Below, piece after piece: positions 8,730 through 16,393 of a stretch of 32,600 nt of DNA. The position numbers and the translations under genes were made by a program. Within the stretch, counting starts at the first letter, position 1. Every line of letters begins with the position of its first letter. The notes under the pieces are model-generated. The model was not told the origin of the DNA, did no database searches, and saw only the letters and a program-made list of their open reading frames with translations. This DNA is from Ectothiorhodospiraceae bacterium (GTDB lineage: Bacteria; Pseudomonadota; Gammaproteobacteria; SZUA-152): positions 1 to 32,600 of the forward strand of contig NVUB02000125.1 of assembly GCA_002401775.2 (NCBI GenBank). Direction: 5' to 3'.

Positions 8730-9558
8730 TGCCGGTGCCAATAAAACAAATGCCTACGAAACCTGGGACAAGCAACGCGGCGCGATCCACACACACATCG
8801 GCGGATGGGAAATCGGCGTCAGCGTAACCACCTACGGGCATTCGTTGATTGATGAATTAGTGGGGAAAAAATCCTATTTTGAAATTTTAATCTTAAGCAT
8901 TACTGGCACCTTACCGGAGCCACGTTTGGCCAAATGGGTGGAAGCCCTTTATAGCTGCATGAGCTTCCCTGATCCCAGAATCTGGTGCAACCAGATTGGT
9001 ACATTGGCCGGCACCGCAAGGGCATCAGCGGTATCCGGCATTACTGCCGGCATACAGGCGTCCGACTCACGCATGTACGGACCAGGCACCCTCAGCGATG
9101 TATACAATTTTTTATCCTTTGCAATGGAACATCGTTTGAAAGGAGCAACGGTTGAAGGTATTATTTCCAGCAAAAGCAGGCACTCAGGATCACAACCCGT
9201 TATCCCAAGTTTTAGCCGTCCCCTGGCTTCCGGTGACGAGCGCGTGATTGCCTTGAATACGCTGACAGAAGAACTTGGGTTTAAATGGGAGCCTTATATG
9301 GTACTTGTCCGTGATATTGAACTATACATGTTGAGAAAATACAACAAGAGTATGAGTCTGCCAATGTTCGTGGTCGGGTTCCTGAGAGACCAACACTGGA
9401 GCCTGGAACAAATACAGCAAGTGTTATCAATCATGGTTACGGCAGGTGTCGCTGCATGTTATTCCGAGGCCCTTGAGAAACCCGCAGAAACCTTCCTGCC
9501 ACTGCGCTGCACTGATATTGATTATTGCGGTGCAGGGCCGCGCACCGTACCGATATAA
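8710..9558 (+). CDS. Citrate-synthase-fold protein, divergent paralog 2
   Basis: This 282-aa protein is a more divergent relative of the preceding gene. It keeps the opening pattern (GGWEIGVSVTTYGHSLIDEL...SYFEILILSITGTLPEP), the glycine/alanine-rich helix after the active-site loop (ASAVSGITAGIQASDSRMYGPG) and a late PSFSRPLASGDERVIAL segment that aligns with GFGHP..GDPRA. The catalytic histidine of that motif is absent. Translation probably couples to paralog 1 through the 20-bp overlap. A heteromeric citrate-synthase-fold complex of two altered subunits is the simplest reading. It converges with the ThDP enzyme gene, with 51 bp between the stops. Confidence 0.6.
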   Translation: MTNNTDNAGANKTNAYETWDKQRGAIHTHIGGWEIGVSVTTYGHSLIDELVGKKSYFEILILSITGTLPEPRLAKWVEALYSCMSFPDPRIWCNQIGTLAGTARASAVSGITAGIQASDSRMYGPGTLSDVYNFLSFAMEHRLKGATVEGIISSKSRHSGSQPVIPSFSRPLASGDERVIALNTLTEELGFKWEPYMVLVRDIELYMLRKYNKSMSLPMFVVGFLRDQHWSLEQIQQVLSIMVTAGVAACYSEALEKPAETFLPLRCTDIDYCGAGPRTVPI

Positions 9559-9609
9559 CATCGGGGATATTAATGCCTTACTGCTATTAGCCAATACCCT
9601 GAAGCATGG

Positions 9610-11403
9610 CTACGCAGCCTGGTATGCCCTTAACCCCTGCATACGGACACCAATGGGCGGTACCTCTTCGCCGTCAATGCGGACATCCAGCACAACGGGC
9701 CGGGGTTTTATCAGTAACCGCTGAAAATCCAACACCACCATATCATCAGGGGATTCAATAATATAGCCATCGGCCCCCATCGCCTTGGCGATGGCGCTAA
9801 AATCCGTTACAGGTAATTCAAACGCAATCGGTTCTGCATTATTCAACCGCTGGCCGTGCTTTACCATGCCCAAAGCGCCGTCGTTAAGAATGACAAAAAT
9901 GATTGAAAGGTTTTCGTCAACTGCCACACTCAGTTCCTGACCATGCATCATAAAGCTGCCATCACCCGTAATACAAACTATCGGGCCATCCCGGTAACCT
10001 ACGGCGGCACCAATGGCGGCACCAATGGCCCAGCCCATGGATGAAAACTCTACACTGTTTCGAAAAAGACCCGCATTAACGCCACGGCGGGTGACACTAC
10101 GCCGATCGACGGGTTGTAAATAATGTATCGCCCATGCTGCACTATTTCCCGTATCGGCAAAAAACCGTGTGCTATCAGGGAACCGTTGATTTAATTCATG
10201 CATGAGTCGTTGAGGTTTGATCGGCACAGCATCCGAAAACATATTTTCCTGTTCTTCCGGGGCAAGTATAAATTTATCACAAGCCATTTCAGGAGTCGTT
10301 CCAGAAGCAACAGGCAAATCCTGTGCAGCTATATCGAGTTTATTCGATGTTACAAATTCAATTAATTGCTCAAAGATGGCCAAAATATTTCCACACACAT
10401 GCAGCTTTGCCATGGGGGATCGCGTCAAATTTTCTGCTACCGAATCGATATGCACTAGGCGTTTATTCAGTAAATAGTCCTGGTTCCACCCATTGCTTGC
10501 CCATTCACCAAGATTAGTTTCAATAGCAATGACGATATCGGCGTTATCTTCATTGAGTGCTGTGCGTGCGCTATCGTGCCCCGCAAAACCAATGACTCCC
10601 CGATAGCGGGGATGGTTGGCGCTGATAATACCTTTACCATGTGGCGTGGTCACAATTGATGCGTTAAGCAAACCGGCAAGTTCCACTATGGGGCCAACAG
10701 ATTCTCCACAACCTCCGCCTAATACAAAACAAAACTTATGCTTTGCCATAAAATAAGAATACAACTCTTTCAAAGATAGCTGATCACAAATAACATTTTG
10801 AAAAAGTAGTTTGTTAATGTCGACATGTTGAAGCGATGGGCTCACCTTTGAACGCAGAATATCATAGGGAAGCGCGAGATGAACAGGGCCCCTTGGCGAT
10901 TGCATCGCTGTCATAATCGCTGTTATCAGCTTGTGCTCAATTTGTTCGACGTGCGAAACGAGTGAATTATAACGTGTGCAAAACTGAAACATTCCAACGA
11001 TATTGACCCCGGAATCAGACGATTCCTGAAACGCCCCCCTCCCAAATGTTGGCAATGCAGTTTGGGCCGTTATAACCAGTAACGGTATGTGGTTTGCGTA
11101 GGCATTGGAAACACTGGTGATTAAGTTAGTGCTTCCCGGGCCTGTTGTCGCACAACAAACACCCAGTTTTCCGGTTTGCTGTGCATAACCATCAGCGGCA
11201 AAACCAGCACTGGTTTCATGACGGGTGACAATAGAACGAACACCACCACTTCGTGTACTTCGGGCAAGCGCATCATAAAGTGGTTCTATTGCCCCTCCCG
11301 GAATACCAAAAATAAATTCCACGCCCATTTTATTTAAATAGTGGACAATTAAATCTGCGCTCGTAAATGTTGTTATATCTGATGATATATTTTTATTACT
11401 CAT
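9610..11403 (-). CDS. Acetolactate-synthase-like ThDP-dependent enzyme
   Basis: This 597-aa protein has the three-domain layout of the ALS/pyruvate oxidase family. The N-terminal Pyr domain has GIPGGAIEPLYDAL and the cofactor-activating glutamate E63 in RHETSAGFAADGYA. A middle domain follows, then a C-terminal PP domain with the ThDP/Mg motif G480-D-G ... N507-D. It resembles the IlvB/IlvG catalytic subunit, but no small regulatory subunit (IlvN/IlvH) is adjacent and the rest of the ilv pathway is absent, so biosynthetic acetolactate synthase is not assured. Its convergent neighbours are the two citrate-synthase-fold genes, which suggests a shared carboligation or lyase pathway on 2-oxo acids or acyl-CoAs (inference). 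The start sits in a 14-bp tandem repeat. Confidence 0.85.
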   Translation of the reverse strand: MSNKNISSDITTFTSADLIVHYLNKMGVEFIFGIPGGAIEPLYDALARSTRSGGVRSIVTRHETSAGFAADGYAQQTGKLGVCCATTGPGSTNLITSVSNAYANHIPLLVITAQTALPTFGRGAFQESSDSGVNIVGMFQFCTRYNSLVSHVEQIEHKLITAIMTAMQSPRGPVHLALPYDILRSKVSPSLQHVDINKLLFQNVICDQLSLKELYSYFMAKHKFCFVLGGGCGESVGPIVELAGLLNASIVTTPHGKGIISANHPRYRGVIGFAGHDSARTALNEDNADIVIAIETNLGEWASNGWNQDYLLNKRLVHIDSVAENLTRSPMAKLHVCGNILAIFEQLIEFVTSNKLDIAAQDLPVASGTTPEMACDKFILAPEEQENMFSDAVPIKPQRLMHELNQRFPDSTRFFADTGNSAAWAIHYLQPVDRRSVTRRGVNAGLFRNSVEFSSMGWAIGAAIGAAVGYRDGPIVCITGDGSFMMHGQELSVAVDENLSIIFVILNDGALGMVKHGQRLNNAEPIAFELPVTDFSAIAKAMGADGYIIESPDDMVVLDFQRLLIKPRPVVLDVRIDGEEVPPIGVRMQGLRAYQAA

Positions 11404-11445
11404 GTTTTATTACTCATGTTTTATAACTCATGCTTTATAACTCAT
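11391..11445 (-). repeat. 14-bp tandem repeat carrying overlapping mini-ORFs at the ThDP gene start
   Basis: Read on the minus strand, ATGAGTTATAAAGC, ATGAGTTATAAAAC and ATGAGTAATAAAAC are followed by ATGAGTAATAAA, the start of the enzyme gene. Each of the three upstream ATGs opens a 5-codon frame (MSYKA, MSYKT, MSNKT) whose TGA overlaps the next ATG as ATGA. The period of 14 is not a multiple of 3, so only the last ATG reads into the enzyme. No strong Shine-Dalgarno sequence is visible upstream. Confidence 0.8.
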
Positions 11446-11637
11446 AGTAGTCTCATAATTTCTAAGGCTGTACAGTTCAAGCTACCCTGCCAAATAACGA
11501 GTCATCCATGAATACTTAAACAATGTTATACCTTTTCTATCCTTGCAGAAAGTAGTACAGTTAGCATGAGAATAAGCTAATGCCCACATTAATAAATATA
11601 ATGCTATCCACCCTTCCTCCCAAAAAAACAACGCCTT

Positions 11638-11667
11638 AAATGAGGGTAAAATTATTTACCCTCATTT
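11638..11667. terminator. Strong hairpin, terminator-like
   Basis: A perfect 13-bp stem (AAATGAGGGTAAA / TTTACCCTCATTT) encloses a 4-nt loop (ATTA). AT-rich sequence follows on both sides, with T5 at about 11675. No gene ends next to it: the nearest candidate is the minus-strand gene ending at 12070. It may end a long 3' UTR or an unannotated small RNA. Confidence 0.5.
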
Positions 11668-11747
11668 ACTCATTTTTATTTATAACAAATACACGAAAGG
11701 AATGGTATCAAAAACTACTGGGCGCAGAAATACGTAGATTACAGGCT

Positions 11748-11820
11748 ACTGTCCGTTAGTTTCCCTGTCAGCATCAGGAAGTTACCGCTACAGCAACGGG
11801 AAAGTGACTAACGAATCAGT
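11748..11820. ncRNA. Possible structured RNA element
   Basis: Nested complementary arms (ACTG..CGTTAGT..TTCCC..CTGT pairing with ACAG..GGGAA..ACTAACG..CAGT) predict an elongated stem of about 73 nt with small internal loops and a bulge. It sits between two other hairpins in a region without genes. No promoter was identified and no known RNA family was matched. Confidence 0.3.
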
Positions 11821-12069
11821 CGAAAAAAATACTCTGTACGTAGAAGCATCATCCATATTAATGCGGATGATGATGCTACAAGGATGGTTTTATGGCGTCT
11901 TTTGCACACAGGGCATACTTTTCATGTGTACAGTTTTCATGTGTACAAATAGCCAATAATAATACGAAGATTAATCAAAAATTTAGCGACGTCCAACCTC
12001 CCACCAACTTCCCACCTCCCAGCAACACTCTCTTCGAGGCTAAAGCCCCTCCTACATTTTGAACCAAAA

Positions 12070-12996
12070 TTAGTCGTCATCGTCCGAGTCTGGGCTATGT
12101 CCTGCCGCGGCCATCAATGCTTCTTCTATGGCATCCGGCGCACACATAATTTTAAAGAAGCTATTGGACCCCATCATTTTCAAATCAGGAAAATTAATCG
12201 CGATACGAAACCGGGCATACAAGGCATACACTTTTTTATTCGAGACCAAAATTTCATAGGGTAAATGCGCAGTAGAACGTACGGGTTTAAAGTCAATATG
12301 GCCCATTACAAATTTATCGCCACTGCAATCATTGGACAGACTGACGCCAAATACCGTTTCATCCTTTCCTGGTACATCGATACGATAGACTTTTGAAACC
12401 CCGCCCTTTTTTGCGGCCAATGATTTTTCCACCATCGAAATCGCCTGATTATATGAGGTGTACTCGGCCAGTACGCTGGGGTCGTCAAAATACTCCATAC
12501 CAAACATGTAATGGTATTCACGGATTTCATCCGCTTCCAATCCTTCTGCCGGGCCGTATTGTTTCATCGAGCCCAAGGCGTTCTTTAGTTTGTCCATCGT
12601 TGTCTGCAAATCAGCTTTCATTCGATAAGCGTGTGTCATGTAGACCGGGTTGGTGAATGAGACCTGCACCTCGTTACCCACTTTGGTAATAGACACGCGT
12701 TGGCCCGCGCCATAACCGCCAAATTCAGATTTGGAAGCTTCCGTTTTCAGCTTATCGGAAGTAACAATCAATATTGTTGCATCATTGTAAGGAGAATATT
12801 CCCCCACCAATTCAAAACCGGCACCGGCGAGCCTTCCTTTAACGTCACTCACTGTAGCTGCCACATCACCGGCCCCCGTGGAAGCCAACACAAAGGGCAT
12901 GAGCTTTTCAGCAGCTTGAACACTGCCAAAAACTCCTAACGATAAAATCAACAATAAAATCAACACCAGTACAGAACGAAACCTTTTAATAAACAT
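12070..12996 (-). CDS. Exported protein of unknown function
   Basis: This is a 308-aa protein from the ATG at 12996, chosen because GGAGA lies 8 nt upstream; an ATG at 13023 has no such site. A signal peptide (MFIKRFRSVLVLILLLILSL, cleavage likely after VQA) is followed by about 280 aa that I do not firmly recognise. The segment VSDVKGRLAGAGFELVGEYSPYNDATILIV weakly recalls DUF302-like alpha/beta folds. The tail ends in an acidic run (SPDSDDDD). It lies downstream of a FadL-type gene on the same strand, but a strong terminator separates them, so it probably has its own promoter. A periplasmic role in handling the FadL cargo is possible but unproven. Confidence 0.7.
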   Translation of the reverse strand: MFIKRFRSVLVLILLLILSLGVFGSVQAAEKLMPFVLASTGAGDVAATVSDVKGRLAGAGFELVGEYSPYNDATILIVTSDKLKTEASKSEFGGYGAGQRVSITKVGNEVQVSFTNPVYMTHAYRMKADLQTTMDKLKNALGSMKQYGPAEGLEADEIREYHYMFGMEYFDDPSVLAEYTSYNQAISMVEKSLAAKKGGVSKVYRIDVPGKDETVFGVSLSNDCSGDKFVMGHIDFKPVRSTAHLPYEILVSNKKVYALYARFRIAINFPDLKMMGSNSFFKIMCAPDAIEEALMAAAGHSPDSDDDD

Positions 12997-13040
12997 TCCG
13001 ATATTCTCCATAAACAAATTCAATCATATTTCAGGCAAAG

Positions 13041-13072
13041 AAAAAGGGGCGTGCAATGCACGCCCCTTTTTT
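13041..13072 (-). terminator. Intrinsic terminator of the FadL-type gene
   Basis: A perfect 9-bp GC-rich stem (GGGGCGTGC / GCACGCCCC, 13046-13066) with a 3-nt loop is flanked by A5 on the left and T6 on the right. It begins about 20 bp beyond the stop of the gene at 13093 and could work in both directions. Confidence 0.9.
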
Positions 13073-13092
13073 AGTAACCACCATGTTATACG

Positions 13093-14394
13093 TTACAATT
13101 TCCAACCATAAGCTATACCAATAGCATTCTGACTCATACGAATATTTCCATGGCCAGCGTCTGCTGGGTTACCTGGACTATCACCTTTAACCGTCTCCTC
13201 AAATGCATGCATATAGTACCCGGACAGCTCTGCGCCATTTGATAAGATCATTGTTGCACCCAAGGTCAGGTGTTTTTCAATAACGGCTGGAGCAAGCACA
13301 TTGAATTGGGTTTCTCCTTCAGAAATAGGCTGATCTCCCATAACAAAACCTGCACGAACGACTAGGTTTTTATCAAATTGATGCTGCACACCCAATTTAA
13401 AAATTGTCATATCGTCCCAACCAAAACCCGGTCCGTTGTCTGTACCCAAAATCCCACCTGTCCAGCCATTATTATCGTTTGCAATTGCCTTAACATCACC
13501 GTACAGAATACGCTCGACATCAAATGCAATAACTGTAGTTGGTAGTGCCTGTACTTTTATGCCAATGGCATAGTTAGCAGGTATATCAAAATCTCCCTGC
13601 TCGGCAAATAGCTGATCATATTTGTCAAATTCGCCCATCTGGGTTCTAGTCTGATAAGTAACACCCACCGACACCATGTCGCTAAATTCGCCCACCCAAC
13701 CAATACGAAGCCCATAACCAGTTGATGAGTCTTTGCCCTGGTCAGATAACCCCTCAACACCATCTGCGCAACCAGCAGGATTTCCCCCCGGTGTAAATCC
13801 GCAGAAATCACTGAGGCCCGTAGCTTCGAAAGTCTGATAAGCAAGGTTCAACGAAATACCGAACGAATGTTTCTCATTAATTTTCATCGCAAAAGTTGGA
13901 GCAATGAATAATTGAGCCAAATCCACACCTGTGCCCTCGCCTTTACTCGCTGGATTCATTGGATTGCTGGAATAAATGCCAGCATCGTAATCACTGTTCA
14001 TACCACCATTCCCGTATACGGAAATTCCCACCGACATGGTTTTATTCAACATTCGGTTATAACCAAACTCAGGAATCAAAAAATTTGTGGTCTCATCACC
14101 GTCATACCAGGAGCTACCGCCGACAGGTGAAGACCCAAAACTACTTTGTGCCTCTCTCTCAGGCCGAAAAAGCTCAATACCAAAATCCATGCGACTACCG
14201 ACAAGAACCATGCCTGCCGGGTTTGTCGCGGCCGCAAGCGCATCTTGTGAAAATGCCACACCAGCCCCCCCCATTCCTTTCGCTTTAATTCCGTAGCCAT
14301 GGGCAAAGTAACCAACCGTCGCCCAAGATGCCATCGGCGCACACAACGCTGCCGTTACCGCTATTGTAAGAAGTTTTTTCGTTGTTAATTTCAT
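13093..14394 (-). CDS. FadL/OmpP1-family outer-membrane channel (copy 1)
   Basis: This is a 433-aa protein from the ATG at 14394, chosen because AGAGGAAG lies about 6 nt upstream and the signal peptide MKLTTKKLLTIAVTAALCAPMASWA follows directly. The mature N-terminus (GYFAHGYGIKAKGMGGAGVAFSQDALAAATNPAGM) is the FadL family hallmark: the plug region with the NPA motif. The rest alternates as a beta-barrel and ends near IAYGWKL. FadL channels admit long-chain fatty acids or other hydrophobic compounds through the outer membrane. No fatty-acid enzymes lie nearby, so the substrate is open. It is followed by a clear terminator. Confidence 0.9.
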   Translation of the reverse strand: MKLTTKKLLTIAVTAALCAPMASWATVGYFAHGYGIKAKGMGGAGVAFSQDALAAATNPAGMVLVGSRMDFGIELFRPEREAQSSFGSSPVGGSSWYDGDETTNFLIPEFGYNRMLNKTMSVGISVYGNGGMNSDYDAGIYSSNPMNPASKGEGTGVDLAQLFIAPTFAMKINEKHSFGISLNLAYQTFEATGLSDFCGFTPGGNPAGCADGVEGLSDQGKDSSTGYGLRIGWVGEFSDMVSVGVTYQTRTQMGEFDKYDQLFAEQGDFDIPANYAIGIKVQALPTTVIAFDVERILYGDVKAIANDNNGWTGGILGTDNGPGFGWDDMTIFKLGVQHQFDKNLVVRAGFVMGDQPISEGETQFNVLAPAVIEKHLTLGATMILSNGAELSGYYMHAFEETVKGDSPGNPADAGHGNIRMSQNAIGIAYGWKL

Positions 14395-14737
14395 ACGGAC
14401 TTCCTCTTTATAAATTATTTTATTCGCGGGCACTCACTCGCGCCATGCAATCACTATTCACATACTCTATTTGTGGCGGTTTGCTGTCAACTAAGATTAG
14501 GCTGAATTATTAAATAAGTGTATAAATAATTTATTAGTTACGAAGTTCATAATATTATTATTTTCTTATAATAAAGACAAGGTTGCACTTTTTTATTTTA
14601 AAAATGTAAGCATTTCCTGACATTATATTGATCATTTTTATGATCTAATAAGCACCGACTTTATGAAAATAATAATGATTCCACATTTTGATAAACCAAG
14701 CGGTATAAAACAAGAATGTTAAGGGGCTCGCATATTC
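14395..14737. promoter_or_regulatory. Divergent AT-rich promoter region between two FadL-type genes
   Basis: This 343-bp spacer is strongly AT-rich with several A/T tracts, typical of curved promoter DNA. A short palindrome, GATCAT-TTTT-ATGATC, lies at 14630-14645, about 92 bp before the plus-strand start. Both promoters must be here, but I could not assign -35/-10 boxes with confidence. Confidence 0.4.
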
Positions 14738-15973
14738 ATGCATTTTAAAACCCGTACTCTGCAAACAAGCGCACTGGTGTGCTGTAGTGTTATTTCCGTA
14801 TCTTCATTCGCTTCCGGGTTTCGCTTGCCGGAACTTTCCGCTGCCGGTACTGCTCTTTCGAATGCCGTAGTGGCAAACCCTGAGTTACCTGGGGCATTAC
14901 CCTATAACCCCGCAACCATGGCATTTCAAAAACAAGGGGAGTTGATTGTTGGCACTATCATCATAAAACCGGACATTAGTGTAAAACCGAATTCCGGAAA
15001 CGATGCCACCAGTCAAGGCAAAGCCAATATTGCGGTGCCAAACATGTTTGTCACGAATCACATTAATACTGCCTGGTCCTGGGGTATTGGCATCAACGCA
15101 CCTTTTGGATTGGAAACACAATGGAAGGCTGGGACATTTGACACCTTCGCCACAAGCGGCGGCGCCCCCTTTGAGCCAGAGAAAAGCAAGATAGAAATGC
15201 TTAACATCAACCCAAATGTGGCCTACCAATTGGGAAACACAAGTATTGCGTTGGGTATCGATGACTATCAGGTTCGAAAGCTGACCTTTAATACACAGGG
15301 GGTGCTTATTACCGGCAACGGACAGGATTACGGTTGGAATATCGGATTACTGCATGCACAAAAAAACTGGAGTGTGGGGTTGTCCTACCGTTCCAGTGTG
15401 AAGGTGAAACTTGAAGGCTTTGTTGATGGTACGCCTATTGGCCTCGCCCTATCGGCGGCCACGGCTGAAATTGAATTTCCCAGTCTTTTTCAAATAGGTG
15501 CCCGCTACAAGTTCAACGACAAGCTGGCAGCCGAGTTCGATATAGAGCAAACCGGTTGGAGTAGTTTTGATGTTATTGATGTATATCATAGCAGCCCGGG
15601 TATCAGCAACCCCGTTTCCAGGGCCAGTAATTGGGACGATGCCATCGCCTACCGAATGGGAGCCACGTATGAGCTGTCACCGACCAATCAATTACGTTTC
15701 GGTTACGCCTACGATGAAACACCTGGCGGTGATGAATTTTTTACCGCCCGCATTCCCGGTAACGACAGACAAACCCTGAGTATTGGCCTGGGTCATGAAC
15801 AAGCCGGATGGACGATTGAATTTGCTTACATGTATGTGAAAGCCGACGACCGGAGCATTGGCCCTTCACCCGCCTACATCCCTCCGGATGACCCTAACGG
15901 TTCTTCTGCCTTTGATGGCGATTATAAACTTAGCGCCCACCTCATTGGTGTAGGCGTTAACACCCATTTTTAA
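14738..15973 (+). CDS. FadL/OmpP1-family outer-membrane channel (copy 2)
   Basis: This 411-aa protein has a signal peptide (cleavage likely after SFA) followed by SGFRLPELSAAGTALSNAVVANPELPGALPYNPATMAF, the FadL N-terminal plug with its NPA-type motif (YNPATM). The barrel ends in HLIGVGVNTHF with the terminal phenylalanine used in outer-membrane insertion. The WGIGINAPFGLETQW segment is typical of bacterial OmpP1/TodX relatives. It is divergent from another FadL-type gene but differs clearly from it, so the two are diverged paralogs rather than a recent duplication. Hydrophobic compound uptake is the family role. Confidence 0.9.
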   Translation: MHFKTRTLQTSALVCCSVISVSSFASGFRLPELSAAGTALSNAVVANPELPGALPYNPATMAFQKQGELIVGTIIIKPDISVKPNSGNDATSQGKANIAVPNMFVTNHINTAWSWGIGINAPFGLETQWKAGTFDTFATSGGAPFEPEKSKIEMLNINPNVAYQLGNTSIALGIDDYQVRKLTFNTQGVLITGNGQDYGWNIGLLHAQKNWSVGLSYRSSVKVKLEGFVDGTPIGLALSAATAEIEFPSLFQIGARYKFNDKLAAEFDIEQTGWSSFDVIDVYHSSPGISNPVSRASNWDDAIAYRMGATYELSPTNQLRFGYAYDETPGGDEFFTARIPGNDRQTLSIGLGHEQAGWTIEFAYMYVKADDRSIGPSPAYIPPDDPNGSSAFDGDYKLSAHLIGVGVNTHF

Positions 15974-16143
15974 TGATGATGCGAGGTAACTGCGATTATC
16001 AGGGCCTGCATAAAAATCAGATGCATCGCTTAAGTACGTAGCCTGCAAAAAAACACTATTTACCGTACTACCACAATAAATTCGTCATCTCGGCACGTCT
16101 TTAGCCGGGATCCAGCCGCTCTGAACTACCAAAAACCCATTTT

Positions 16144-16223
16144 TCTCGCCAAGACGCAGAGTACGCAAAGAAAACATGGGGTAAAATTTGTTTTCCTTTG
16201 CGCGCTCTGCGCCTCTGCGAGAG
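16144..16223. repeat. MITE-like hairpin element
   Basis: The arms TCTCGCC-AAGACGCAGAG-(TA)CGCAAAGAAAAC and GTTTTCCTTTGCGCGCTCTGCGCCTCTGCGAGA are near-complementary over about 30 bp around a 15-bp centre. This is a common type of dispersed intergenic hairpin (CGCAGAG...CTCTGCG). It encodes nothing and was probably mobilised in trans. Confidence 0.7.
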
Positions 16224-16333
16224 TATTAATAAAACAAATAACAGCACCATGCTGCCTCTGTTGCTTTCAAACCTCAGTGTAATTGACACGAAATCACATA
16301 CTTGATAGTTACCCCAAATTGAACTGCAAGCAC

Positions 16334-16367
16334 AAAAAAGGGCGCCCCTTTCAGGCCGCCCTTTTTT
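16334..16367 (-). terminator. Terminator of the tusA-dsrE2 operon
   Basis: A perfect 11-bp stem (AAAAAAGGGCG / CGCCCTTTTTT) encloses a 12-nt loop. It ends 26 bp past the dsrE2 stop. On the minus strand the hairpin runs directly into a T6 tract. Confidence 0.85.
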
Positions 16368-16393
16368 GGTAGGATCTTTCGCGAGGGCGAAAA

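Larger units (their letters stand above)
11446..12069. other. Non-coding stretch with stacked inverted repeats
   Basis: No credible gene lies here. It holds a perfect hairpin (11638-11667), a long imperfect stem (11748-11820), a further stem (11845-11877), a 14-bp tandem repeat TTTTCATGTGTACA (11919-11932 and 11934-11947) and a half copy of a CGAGGCTAAAGCCCCTCCTA repeat (about 12035-12056). This could be an RNA gene or an accumulation of mobile repeat remnants. Confidence 0.5.
15974..16393. other. Repeat-bearing spacer
   Basis: No gene is supported. The stretch holds a degenerate CTTTAGCCGGGATCCAGC-type intergenic repeat (about 16098-16118), the hairpin element at 16144-16223 and the terminator at 16334-16367. 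Minus-strand open frames across it run through these repeats and are not convincing. Confidence 0.6.

Noticed and set aside
9610-11403. Naming the ThDP enzyme ilvB/ilvG
   Set aside because: No small subunit or other ilv genes are adjacent, and the neighbours are citrate-synthase-fold genes. Family membership is clear but the biosynthetic role is not.
11670-11820. Resemblance to a c-di-GMP-I riboswitch (CGAAAGG, GGGCGCAGAAA, GTTACCG fragments)
   Set aside because: The GAAA loop and the GACGCAAAGC-like segment are too far apart and the core bases do not line up. No gene in the right place follows.
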